Below are positions 10,932 through 19,298 of a stretch of DNA of 64,000 bases, one piece after another. Both the position numbers and the translations under genes were made by a program. The notes below the pieces were generated by a model. The model was not told the origin of the DNA, did not search any database, and saw nothing but the letters and a program-made list of their open reading frames with translations. How positions within the stretch are numbered: position 1 is the first letter of the stretch; every line of letters starts with the position of its first letter. Source of the stretch: UBA9647 sp963739335 (GTDB taxonomy: Bacteria > Bacteroidota > Ignavibacteria > UBA10030); contig CAVUAC010000044.1 in NCBI GenBank assembly GCA_963739335.1, forward strand, positions 95,364 to 159,363. Direction: 5' to 3'.

Positions 10932-12191
10932 CTACGTACGGGTCCAGTGTCTGTGTTCAGGTTTGCTCACAATAAAAGAAAAAAGCCCGCAGCTTACAAG
11001 TGCGGGCTTCTCTGTGCAATAATGCGCTCTGCTATTTCCCACCGGTTCCAATTCTCGTTTGACCGGTTCGTTGGGAGCCACCGTCTTTTCCGTCATCCGC
11101 CGGCGGCGGCGATACTTCGTCTCGACGACAAGTTGCGGCTCGGGCTGCTCTTCCTCGACGTCCGGATATGTATAGATCTCATACTTATAGTTACGCAGGA
11201 TGATATCTTTGCCGTTCCGCCCAAGCACATATTGCGGAAGCAGGGGGATTTTCCCTCCGCCGCCCGGCGCATCGATGACGTAATACGGGACTGCAAGGCC
11301 GGATGTGTGTCCGCGCAGTTTGTCCATGATTTCCAGTCCCTTGCGGACCGGCGTCCTGAAATGGTTCGTCCCCTTCGTCAGATCCGCCTGATAAATGTAG
11401 TAGGGGCGTACGCGCATCTTCAGGAGCTTGCGGTGCAGCTCCAGCATCACATCGGCATCGTCGTTCACACCCTTCATCAGCACCGCCTGGTTGCCGACGG
11501 GGCAGCCTGCATCGGCGAGCATGGCACACGCCTTCTCCGCCTCAGGCGTGCACTCCCAGGGATGATTGAAATGCGTGTTGACGTAAATCGGGTGATATTT
11601 CCTCAGCATCTTGCACAGTTTTGGCGTGATGCGCTGGGGCAAGACGCACGGCATCTTGGTGCCCAGTCGAATAATCTCCACGTGAGGAATCGCGCGTAAG
11701 CCGGCCAACACGCGCTCGAGCATGTAGTCAGTCACCATCAGCGGATCCCCGCCGGAAAGCACGATGTCCCGGACCTGCGGGTGCGCCGCGATATAATCGA
11801 TGCCTTGTTGAATCCACTTCGAGTTGATCTTCGTCGAATCGCTCACTTTACGCTTCCGCGTGCAGAACCGGCAGTACATCGAGCACTGACTGGTCATCAG
11901 AAAGAGGACACGGTCGGGATAACGATGCGTGATACTCGGGACCGGACTGTCAGCATCCTCATTCAGAGGATCTTCGGGCGCGTTGCGATCTTCCAGCTCC
12001 ACTGCATCAGGGATGCACTGAAGCCAAATGGGGTCACCAGGATAGCGGATCAAGCTGAGGTAGTACGGATTGACGCGAATGTGAAAGAGCTTGTTCAGTC
12101 GGTCGGCAAGCTCTTTCTCAAATCCAAAACGTTCGACAAGATCCTTACCGCTGTCCACACTCTGTCGCAACATCTCTTGCCAGAGTTCCAT
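10932..12191 (-). CDS. kamA: Lysine 2,3-aminomutase (radical SAM, PLP)
   Basis: KamA moves the alpha-amino group of L-lysine to the beta carbon, giving L-beta-lysine, using a [4Fe-4S] cluster, S-adenosylmethionine and PLP. The cluster cysteines are C103, C107 and C110 (CSMYCRFC, CX3CX2C). GGDPLM at 147-152 is the SAM-binding region. PLP lysine is K314 in DAPGGGGKIPL. The two aspartates that hold the lysine side-chain amine in the clostridial enzyme are present (D270 in YIYQADLTKG, D307 in YVIDAPGG), so lysine is the likely substrate. The reading frame as it stands continues through the terminator hairpin, which is unlikely: a one-base slip near the end would give a TAG stop at 11032-11034 after a basic, disordered tail. 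It starts 18 bases after the acetyltransferase and belongs to the ATP-grasp operon. Confidence 0.92.
   Translation of the reverse strand: MELWQEMLRQSVDSGKDLVERFGFEKELADRLNKLFHIRVNPYYLSLIRYPGDPIWLQCIPDAVELEDRNAPEDPLNEDADSPVPSITHRYPDRVLFLMTSQCSMYCRFCTRKRKVSDSTKINSKWIQQGIDYIAAHPQVRDIVLSGGDPLMVTDYMLERVLAGLRAIPHVEIIRLGTKMPCVLPQRITPKLCKMLRKYHPIYVNTHFNHPWECTPEAEKACAMLADAGCPVGNQAVLMKGVNDDADVMLELHRKLLKMRVRPYYIYQADLTKGTNHFRTPVRKGLEIMDKLRGHTSGLAVPYYVIDAPGGGGKIPLLPQYVLGRNGKDIILRNYKYEIYTYPDVEEEQPEPQLVVETKYRRRRRMTEKTVAPNEPVKRELEPVGNSRAHYCTEKPALVSCGLFSFIVSKPEHRHWTRT
10972..11009 (-). terminator. Rho-independent terminator after kamA
   Basis: On the minus strand AAGCCCGCA, nine-base loop, TGCGGGCTT, then a T-rich tail (TTTTCTTTTATT). 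It ends the aminomutase transcript about 60 bases before the M24 peptidase start. Confidence 0.85.
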
Positions 12192-12209
12192 ACAGGTTAT
12201 TGAGCCTCC

Positions 12210-12684
12210 TTAGAGGTACTTGATGTACACCACGAGACCATCGCCCGGTGCATAATAATCCCTGATGCGCGATGCCTCGGTGTAGTGGTTATGCTCATAG
12301 AACAATCGAGTCTTTTCGTACTTTGCCATCGACGATGTTTCTGCAACGATCAGCTTGCCGCCGCACTGCCGGATAAACTCTTCGCAGTGTCGTAGCAATT
12401 CTTTTCCGATTCCCCTGCCGTGCGTACCGCGGATCCACGGCAATCCAATACAGGTCATACGTCGCTTCCGTCATGGGTGTCTGACCGATGCAATAGTACC
12501 CCCGCACGGTGTCGCTCTCGTCAACGTATGTGTAGATGGCGTAGTCCTTCTGATCCTTCTGTCCGGCAGCAACTTCCATCAGTTCGTGCGCAACAGCAAT
12601 TTCTTCGTCACGGAATACGTTCGTCGCCTTCACAATTTCAATCAGCGGTTCAAGATCTCCTTTATGAAATGGACGAATTGGCAT
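12210..12684 (-). CDS. GNAT-family N-acetyltransferase, frameshift
   Basis: A small (about 157 residue) acetyl-CoA-dependent N-acetyltransferase. After correction the acetyl-CoA loop reads DPRYARQGIGKELLRHCEEF, matching the GNAT R/Q-x-x-G-x-G/A motif, preceded by YDLYWIAV (beta-4) and followed by KLIVAETS and FYEHNHYTEASRIRDYY. The break is in a four-C run at 12413-12416 (forward strand), where removing one base restores the motif. It sits between an ATP-grasp ligase (6-base gap) and kamA (18-base gap). Beta-lysine N6-acetyltransferase (AblB) pairs with a lysine aminomutase in organisms that make N-epsilon-acetyl-beta-lysine; the position suggests a similar amine acceptor here, but I cannot assign the substrate from the sequence. 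Confidence 0.85.
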
Positions 12685-12690
12685 AGTGCA

Positions 12691-13785
12691 CTACGGTGTA
12701 CGCTCGAGCGCGTACTCCACGATCTTGTTGATGATCTCATCGAACGACAGTCCGTATGCTCTCGCTGAGCGAGCAAAGCCTGCGTCGTCACTGATGTCCG
12801 GATTCGGATTGACCTCGATGACATACAGATTGTTGTTCTTGTCGAGTCGCATATCGACCCGCGCATAGTCGCGACATCCCATGATGCGATAAGCCTTCAG
12901 CGCGATCTCCTTCGCCTGACGCTCGACCTCCACCGGGATTTGAGCGGGACACACGCCTACTGTTCCCTTGTATTCGTCCGTCCCCTCCAGCCATTTTGCA
13001 TTGTAGGTCACGATATGCGGATAATCGTCAGGCAGACCGGAGAAATCAATCTCGGAAATCGGCAGAATGATGGGCCGCCGGTTGCCTATCATGGCAACGT
13101 TGAGCTCTCGACCCTCGATATACTCGTCGACGAGGGCCGGTTGATCAAAGTTCTGGAAGATGAAGCGGACACGTTTGCGCAGCGCTCCAATATTGTCCAC
13201 GATGGACTCGTTGTCGATCCCGACGCTGGCGTCCTCCAGGGACGGTTTGACAATCGCCGGGAATCGAAGGTCGAACTCCTCCTCATTGACCTCGTTCGCA
13301 TTCTTGTAGAGGGCAAAACGAGGGACACGAATCTTGTAGAAACTCAGGATTTGCTTTGTACGGACCTTGTTCTGGCACATTCCCAGCGTAAACGCGCTTG
13401 CACCCGTGTAGGGGACTCCCAACAATTCATACAGACCGGCGACAAACATCTCGTGCGTGGATTTATCTCCAACGGACTCGCACAGATTGAAAATCAGATC
13501 CGGCTCCTTCTCTTCGATGTACTGGATCAGGCGCTTGATGTCGCTGTTCATATTGAAAAGCGACGTCTTGTATCCGTTCTTCTGAAGGGCCTCCTGAACA
13601 TGCTCGCGCTCTTCCAGCACACCGACTTCGGAAAGATCGATCGCAGACGGCAGTGTCTCAGATATCACCTGTGCACGCGTCGCAGCCGCCTCGATCTTCC
13701 CCATCTCAGAGATGAACTTCCTCCCCAATGAGGTCTGAACCGTCGGCTCGTTGAACACCACAGCAACATGGATCTTCTTGCGCAT
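12691..13785 (-). CDS. ATP-grasp ligase, D-Ala-D-Ala ligase-like (second of two)
   Basis: A 364-residue cytoplasmic ATP-grasp enzyme, intact. N-terminal Rossmann-like part KIHVAVVFNEP, then IFNLCESVGDKSTHEMFVA and LLGVPYTGASAFTLGMCQNK as in the Ddl family. The ATP lysine is in FPAIVKPSLEDASVGI; the hinge reads ALVDEYIEGRELNVAMIG; the magnesium ligands are in YARVDMRLDKNNNLYVIEVN with PNPDIS in place of the Ddl NTxPG. Such enzymes join a carboxylate to an amine by way of an acyl phosphate. The altered terminal loop and the presence of a second copy alongside argue against ordinary cell-wall dipeptide synthesis. It is the second gene of the operon, 55 bases after the first ligase. Confidence 0.88.
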   Translation of the reverse strand: MRKKIHVAVVFNEPTVQTSLGRKFISEMGKIEAAATRAQVISETLPSAIDLSEVGVLEEREHVQEALQKNGYKTSLFNMNSDIKRLIQYIEEKEPDLIFNLCESVGDKSTHEMFVAGLYELLGVPYTGASAFTLGMCQNKVRTKQILSFYKIRVPRFALYKNANEVNEEEFDLRFPAIVKPSLEDASVGIDNESIVDNIGALRKRVRFIFQNFDQPALVDEYIEGRELNVAMIGNRRPIILPISEIDFSGLPDDYPHIVTYNAKWLEGTDEYKGTVGVCPAQIPVEVERQAKEIALKAYRIMGCRDYARVDMRLDKNNNLYVIEVNPNPDISDDAGFARSARAYGLSFDEIINKIVEYALERTP

Positions 13786-13840
13786 ACATTTCCCTTGCTA
13801 GTTTGCCCCGCTACAGGCTCGATGATTGGCGGCGTATGGA

Positions 13841-14939
13841 CTAAGCGAGTCCATAGCGAAGGATTGCTGCATCCAACACAGCGTTAAGCATTGAGTTGTA
13901 AGATATCCCTGCTGCTCGCGCCGCCATCGGGAAGCTTGAATGGTCATCTGGGTTCGGCAGAATTCCCGGAAGAGGATTCAGCTCCATAATATTGGGGTTT
14001 CCGTTCTCATCAAGACGAAGGTCAATCCGACACCAATCGCGACATCTCAGGACGCGAAATACTCTTATGCAAGTCTCCTTGATGCGATGTTCGAGGTCAA
14101 GTTCAATTTTCGCTGGGCAATCATAGAAATCCATCGGATGATCGCTCTGATCCCATATCCATTTTGCCTCATATGAATAGAGGCGATTGACGCCCTCTGG
14201 AAGGCGATCGAGACAGATTTCCACTATTGGGAACATCCGCAGGGATGGCCCATTTCCCAACAGGGCAACGGTAAACTCCCGCCCGGGTAGGAACTTTTCT
14301 ACCAGCGCCGGTTCATTGTAGTCGTTGACCACGCGCTGGACTTGTTCAGCAAGTTCATCGTAGCGAACGTACAATCGATGAATTCAAAATCCCTTTGCTG
14401 GATCCTTCGTGAAGAGGTTTTACGATCGATGGAAACTCTACCGTGCGATGATCCAACTCATCGAGTGAAAAGATGACGTGAAATGCCGGCAGTCGGGATA
14501 CGATAGAAGGAGAGAATTTCTTTTGCGCGTGCCTTGTCGAGACAGATACCCAGCGTCACGGGATCGGATCCAGTGTACGGGATGCCGAGCATCTCCAGGA
14601 TGGCGGGGATTTGCGCTTCTCGGGAGGGTCCTCTCAATCCTTCCGCGATATTGAAGACAATATCGGGTTGAACCTCGAGTAGTCGTTGGGGAGCATCCTC
14701 AGTCGCTTCGATCATCGTCACGCTGTGTCGCTCCGCCAGAGCCGCCTTCACGGCGAGAATGGTTGCTTCACTATCCCATTCTGCGTATGTGTCGGGTCTC
14801 GTCTCTTGAAGTTTCGTTCGTGTTGCGACGTGCTACTCCACCTCTCTCCATTCCCTTCGCTCCGAGGATGATTCGAAACTTCATCCGCGTTTTCCTTCTT
14901 CATGTTATAGACGAGCGCGACATTCAATCGCGGTAACAA
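13841..14939 (-). CDS. ATP-grasp ligase, D-Ala-D-Ala ligase-like (first of two), several frameshifts
   Basis: Leading gene of the aminomutase operon. The protein must be pieced from at least three frames: RLNVALVYNMKKENAD near 14930; DTYAEWDSEATILAVKAALA, IVFNIAEGLRGPSREAQIPA and LGIPYTGSDPVTLGICLDKA from about 14790 to 14490; FHVIFSLDELDHRTVEFPSI and VKPLHEGSSKG near 14470-14400; then RYDELAEQVQRVVNDYNEPA, LVEKFLPGREFTVALLGNG, WCRIDLRLDENGNPNIMELN and PLPGILP to the end. All ATP-grasp elements (nucleotide Lys, E-F/Y hinge, Mg-binding D and E-x-N) are therefore encoded. With about three breaks it is either a decaying gene or the worst hit by insertion errors. The start codon appears to be TTG at 14939. 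It resembles the next gene, so the pair probably arose by duplication. Confidence 0.8.
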
Positions 14940-14942
14940 GCA

Positions 14943-14954
14943 GGTTGATCAACC
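14943..14954. promoter_or_regulatory. Perfect 12-base palindrome in the leader of the ligase-aminomutase operon
   Basis: GGTTGATCAACC is self-complementary and lies between the promoter and the first start codon, a suitable place for a repressor. No regulator gene is adjacent, so the role is inferred from position only. Confidence 0.35.
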
Positions 14955-15002
14955 TTTCAATTGTTGAGAGGACGACCTATCAATGAACAAGTGTCGTTGA
15001 TA

Positions 15003-15032
15003 CAAATATAATCATTTAAACGTCGTTGTCAA
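15003..15032 (-). promoter_or_regulatory. Promoter of the ATP-grasp/GNAT/kamA operon
   Basis: Minus strand TTGACA with TATATTTG placed 19 bases after its TTG, a perfect TAnnTTTG minus-7 element of the Bacteroidota housekeeping sigma factor. Transcription would start near 14997, about 60 bases before the first ligase. It is the best promoter in the window. The rest of 14940-15236 holds no gene. Confidence 0.65.
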
Positions 15033-15236
15033 GTCTGAGAGAGCTTTTTCGCGACTCATGACGCGCGATCATGACTTGACACGATTCGCGATCGGATGGT
15101 CGTCGCGCGGTTGACCGGTCAACGGAGAGGAGGTACGATGTACGTCCGGAAGGTCGATCAAGGTCACCGAAGAGATCGTCCGTGGATCGTCAACCGAAAG
15201 GGAAGCGGAACGAGAGAATGGCGACTGGAAGTGGGT

Positions 15237-17455
15237 TTATCCGACGCTACCGAGCTCAAAAGCATCTTGATAACGCTCTTCAAAGTGCTTCCGGAGGGGT
15301 TGATGGGAGGCCGAACGCAGCTGCGGATCGCCGCTCGACCGAGCGAAAAAGCTTCCTTTCGGGCGAGGGCGATGAGCTCGCCGTCCTCCATGAGGTTAGC
15401 GATCTTGAACTCAGGGATTCCGCTCTGGCGGATGCCGAAGAATTCACCCGGCCCGCGGAGTTTCAGGTCCACTTCGGCGATCTTGAAGCCGTCGGTGGTC
15501 TCCACCATCGTCTCGAGACGGGTCCGGGCGTTCAGTTTCTCCTTCTTGAGCTCACCGGAATCGAGCCCTCTCCGGTGTGCGTCAAACCAGCCGTAGTTGG
15601 CGATCAGGATACAGTAGGACTGATCGGCGCCACGCCCGACCCTCCCACGCAATTGATGGAGCTGGGACAGACCGAACCGCTCGGCATTTTCAATGATCAT
15701 GATCGTTGCATTGGGGATATCGATTCCGACCTCGATCACTGTTGTCGAGACGAGAATCTGGATCTTGCGCTCCTTGAACTTCAGCATGATCTCATCCTTG
15801 TCATCGGGTTTCATTCGTCCGTGAAGAAGGCCCAGCGTGAACTCCGGAAAGACGGCACTCCGCAGACGCTCATACTCCGCCGTCGCTGCCTTCAAATCTA
15901 TCTTTTCGGATTCTTCGATGAGAGGGAATACAATATAGGCCTGCCGGCCGCGCAGGATTTCCTCCCGGACAAACTGATAGACCTTCTCCTTTTGATCCTC
16001 CATACGGACGCCGGTCTTGATCGGCTTCCGGTGTGCCGGCATCTCATCGATCACAGAAACGTCAAGATCGCCGTACACCGTTAGGGCGAGGGTTCTTGGA
16101 ATCGGGGTCGCGGTCATCACGAGAACGTCGGGGTTCAGTCCTTTTTCCCGTAGGGTTGCGCGCTGCAGAACGCCGAAGCGGTGCTGCTCATCGATCACGA
16201 CAAAACCCAGTTGAGCGAATCGGACGTTTTCCTCAATCAGTGCGTGCGTTCCCACGACGATCTTCGCCCGGCCGCTGTTGATATCTTCGAGAACCTCTTC
16301 GCGCAGCTTTTTCTTCTGTCCTCCGATCAACAGTCGCACGTTGGCCGGCACGTCCTTCAGATACCCTCCCAGCGTGCGGAAATGCTGTTCTGCCAGTATC
16401 TCCGTCGGCGCCATGAACGCCACCTGGTACCCATTGTCGGCCGCCATCAGCATGGCGAGCAGAGCAACGATGGTTTTGCCGCTTCCGACATCACCCTGCA
16501 GCAACCGGTTCATCGGTCTCGAGGATCGCATATCCGCTACAATTTCGTTCAGCACGCGACGCTGCGCCTTCGTCAGGTCGAAGGGGAGCAAAGCAGCAAG
16601 CTTCCGCGCAGAAGAACTCTCAACGACATAGGACGATCCCTTCTGTTCCTGCGCGACCCGACGCTTCCGAAAAGCCAGCATGAGCTGCAGGAGAAACAGC
16701 TCGTCAAATTTCAATCGCCTCCGCGCGGCAGCGAGATCTTCGTACCCGGCTGGAAAGTGAATCTGCTCGAGCGCCGATCGACAGGCAACAAGCCCGGCTC
16801 GGGATCGGATGTCAGCAGGAAGGATCTCGTCGACTCCATGAAGATGACTCTTGAGGGCATTCCGGATGATCCGCCGGAACCCGCGGCTGTCGAGTCCCAC
16901 CTTGTTGAGATCAGCGCTTGACGAATACTTGGGGATGATGGCACCCGTGTTGAAGAGCTTCCCCCAATCCGGCTCGTCCTCCTCTTCAGCTCCCTTCAGA
17001 CGGTCGAATTCAGGATGCGTAAACTGGATGCGTCCGAGTTTGTCGAAGTCAGGATAGGCCGAGACGGCGAGCAGCTCGCCCGGCTCGAATGCATCTTTGT
17101 ACCATTGAACGCCTTCGAACCACACGCATGGCAGGTGCCCGGTCTCGTCCTTCACTGTCAGGAAGAACACCAAGCGGTTGGTGCGACGCGAACGGCGGAG
17201 CTCCTGGCGGAACACTTCACCGATGACTGTGACCGGCCTGTCTGCGTCGACGTACTTCCCGAGGTCACGGATGTTGACAATGTGGCTTCGATCGAGGTAG
17301 TCGAAGGGAAAATAGTGCAACAGGTCCGGGACAGAATGAAGCCCCACAATCTCCAACGCGGCGGCTCGCTTCGGTCCGATGCCCTTCACGTACTGCAGAG
17401 CCGAGCCACTTTGGCTGGATCTGGCAACGGGATGCAAAGTCGGTTTTTGGTTCAC
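15237..17455 (-). CDS. recG: ATP-dependent DNA helicase RecG, C-terminus frameshifted
   Basis: RecG remodels stalled replication forks and Holliday junctions. About 740 residues: N-terminal wedge/OB domain (residues about 15-180, including YVKGIGPKRAAALE), Walker A GDVGSGKT near 325, DEQH box in VVIDEQHRFGV, TATPIPRTLALT (motif III), then the second helicase lobe with STTVIEVGIDIPNA and QLRGRVGRG, and the TRG hairpin region. The literal frame drifts at the end; removing two bases near 15330-15345 gives EAFSLVERDPQLRSASHQP and a typical ending YQDAFELGSVG with TAA at 15237-15239, which I take as the true stop. The unrevised frame would stop at 15164. Single gene, about 160 bases from the NYN gene downstream. 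Confidence 0.95.
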
Positions 17456-17616
17456 TCGTTCAGAAGAGTGCTGATGAATCCTGAGACCTTTGAGTTAGTG
17501 AAACGCAAAATGGGGTCTCGCTTTTCTACTGGCGCGAAATGACCAGGGGGGCACCTCCCGCAACACGAGGCAACCCGTGCCTTCTATAGCCGGATTCGCC
17601 AAAGGATTCGGCTTCC

Positions 17617-18231
17617 CTATTTCCATTCCGCTGGTTTCTGCAAAATAAACCCATCTGCCTTCTGCACCTTGTCTGGGAAAATGCTCTTAGCAAGGTTCGC
17701 GCGACCGATTTGGAGAAACCCATGAGCTAGACGCTGCAATTGTACTGAGTGCCTTTGTGGAGGAAAGGCAACAACAACACGTTTCTCTGGAAACAGGTTC
17801 TTGATCGCCAGTACCGGCGCTGTGAGGTCACTATCGGCAGAAATGAGAAGTGCCATATCAAACAGATCCTGGTATGCATCTGACATCATCTCGACTGCGA
17901 TATTCACATCAGTCATTTTTTCGTTTGGCAACATCACCTTGTCCCCACATTTTCTACATCTCTGAGGATTTAGTTGATAGTGCCCATAGAAGATTCGGAG
18001 ATCGTTTTGGGTTTCCAATGCTTCGATAAAGGTGGATTGTCTTCGTTCTTTGTCTGGCGGATAGGAAACACGACTGGTGAAGTACTTTGTGAAAACAAGG
18101 TCTTGATCTGGTTTAAGTAAATTCCGCGCCATTGTCTGCAGATTCAGCCAGTAGAACCTTTTCCAGCCGGCAGACTTCAGACCGAAATACAGATTGAATC
18201 CGTCAATATAGGCGATGACTCGTTCGTTCAT
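17617..18231 (-). CDS. NYN domain (PIN-like) putative ribonuclease
   Basis: A 204-residue cytoplasmic protein of the NYN/LabA-like family, a PIN-fold group expected to cleave RNA with a metal held by aspartates. The acidic residues sit in the expected places: D10 in IAYIDGFNLYFG, D108 in KMTDVNIAVEM, D133 and D135 in ISADSDLTAP. A CXXC pair (C92, C95 in RCRKCGDK) lies in the middle, perhaps holding zinc. Intact; its RNA target is unknown. It follows an ATPase-less ABC membrane protein in the same direction, with a hairpin (GCTGGTGC...GCACCAGC, 18273-18297) between them, so they are probably separate transcripts. Confidence 0.85.
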   Translation of the reverse strand: MNERVIAYIDGFNLYFGLKSAGWKRFYWLNLQTMARNLLKPDQDLVFTKYFTSRVSYPPDKERRQSTFIEALETQNDLRIFYGHYQLNPQRCRKCGDKVMLPNEKMTDVNIAVEMMSDAYQDLFDMALLISADSDLTAPVLAIKNLFPEKRVVVAFPPQRHSVQLQRLAHGFLQIGRANLAKSIFPDKVQKADGFILQKPAEWK

Positions 18232-18374
18232 GACTCGATGTGTTTGACTTTCTCTTGGCTGTGCAGTATATTGCTGGTGCAGTTTTACAGCACCAGCGTC
18301 AGTAGCGCTGGTCCGACGGCTTCAGGAGAAATCTTGGAGCCGTTTCTTTTTCTGCGACTACCGATCGATATCAC

Positions 18375-19250
18375 TTACGCTGCGTCTTCTCTTAGCCGGT
18401 TTGAGATATCCTTCAGGGACGTCCAGCTCTCCATGAATTCAGGGATATACTCGGACGTTGTGATGAATGTCCAGATGTAAGCGACGATTGAGTAGATGGC
18501 TCCAGTGGTGAAATTGTCGAGGTCGATGGAGATAAAGAGCACCGCGACAAAAATAACCAGCAGTGCCACCCGCATGACGCCGAAATTGAGCGCACCCCAG
18601 TTCGCGATTCGTTGCTTCAGGGCAGTTGCTCTCGCATAGTACTCCTTCACTTCACCGACGCTTTGCGTCGCGAAGACATCGAACGTCCTCTCGTAATTGT
18701 CGTGATACTCCTTCTGCAATGTGCTGACTCTCCGGGTGTACACTCCTGTGACATGCACCAATGGCAGGACAATCGTCAGACACGCCGCGGAAATGCGCCA
18801 GTCGAAAGTCGCGAGCGCAATCACAGCCCCGCCGATAGAGATCACCTGATCCAGAATCTCGGGCATCCGGTACTGGAGGAAGGAAATGTATTGCTCAGAA
18901 AGCTGAGTCAGTGCGACGGTCTTCGAGACCGTGTACTGCTTCTTCTGACCACCGGAGGCGATGTTCATCGCAAGCTCCGCATAAATGCGAAGGTAAATGC
19001 GCTCATCGACGACGCGACGCACAACACCTGTCCCGGAATTAATGGCAAAGAGCAGGATCCAGAGAAACAAAGGGACGACGTCCAACGAGTGAAGTGTCGG
19101 GCCCTCGCTACTCGCGCGATCGATCAGCGCGTCAATGACCTTGCCAAACACCGCTGGCTCAATGATCCACGCGACGTGCTCGATGATGACCAGGGAAAGG
19201 GCAATGAGAATCCCCCTTCGAAACCTTGTGGCTAACTCAAAGAGGGTCAT
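18375..19250 (-). CDS. ABC transporter six-transmembrane domain protein without ATPase
   Basis: A 291-residue inner-membrane protein that matches only the membrane half of a type I ABC exporter: hydrophobic segments near residues 15-35, 60-78, 133-175 and 225-265, with the long cytoplasmic coupling stretch LQKEYHDNYERTFDVFATQ. There is no Walker A, signature or Walker B, and no ATPase partner next to it. Stand-alone ABC_membrane proteins of this length are a known family of unknown function. The reading frame ends cleanly (LREDAA), with no ATPase fragment downstream, so it does not look like a simple truncation. Upstream lies the amidohydrolase, 48 bases away and in the same direction. Confidence 0.8.
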   Translation of the reverse strand: MTLFELATRFRRGILIALSLVIIEHVAWIIEPAVFGKVIDALIDRASSEGPTLHSLDVVPLFLWILLFAINSGTGVVRRVVDERIYLRIYAELAMNIASGGQKKQYTVSKTVALTQLSEQYISFLQYRMPEILDQVISIGGAVIALATFDWRISAACLTIVLPLVHVTGVYTRRVSTLQKEYHDNYERTFDVFATQSVGEVKEYYARATALKQRIANWGALNFGVMRVALLVIFVAVLFISIDLDNFTTGAIYSIVAYIWTFITTSEYIPEFMESWTSLKDISNRLREDAA

Positions 19251-19298
19251 GGGTGCGAAGCTCGCATGGCGTGCATGTGGTCGACAGAGTGAACGGGC

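Noticed and set aside
18273..18297. Hairpin after the ABC membrane gene as a terminator
   Set aside because: The stem is good but no T tract follows on the minus strand.
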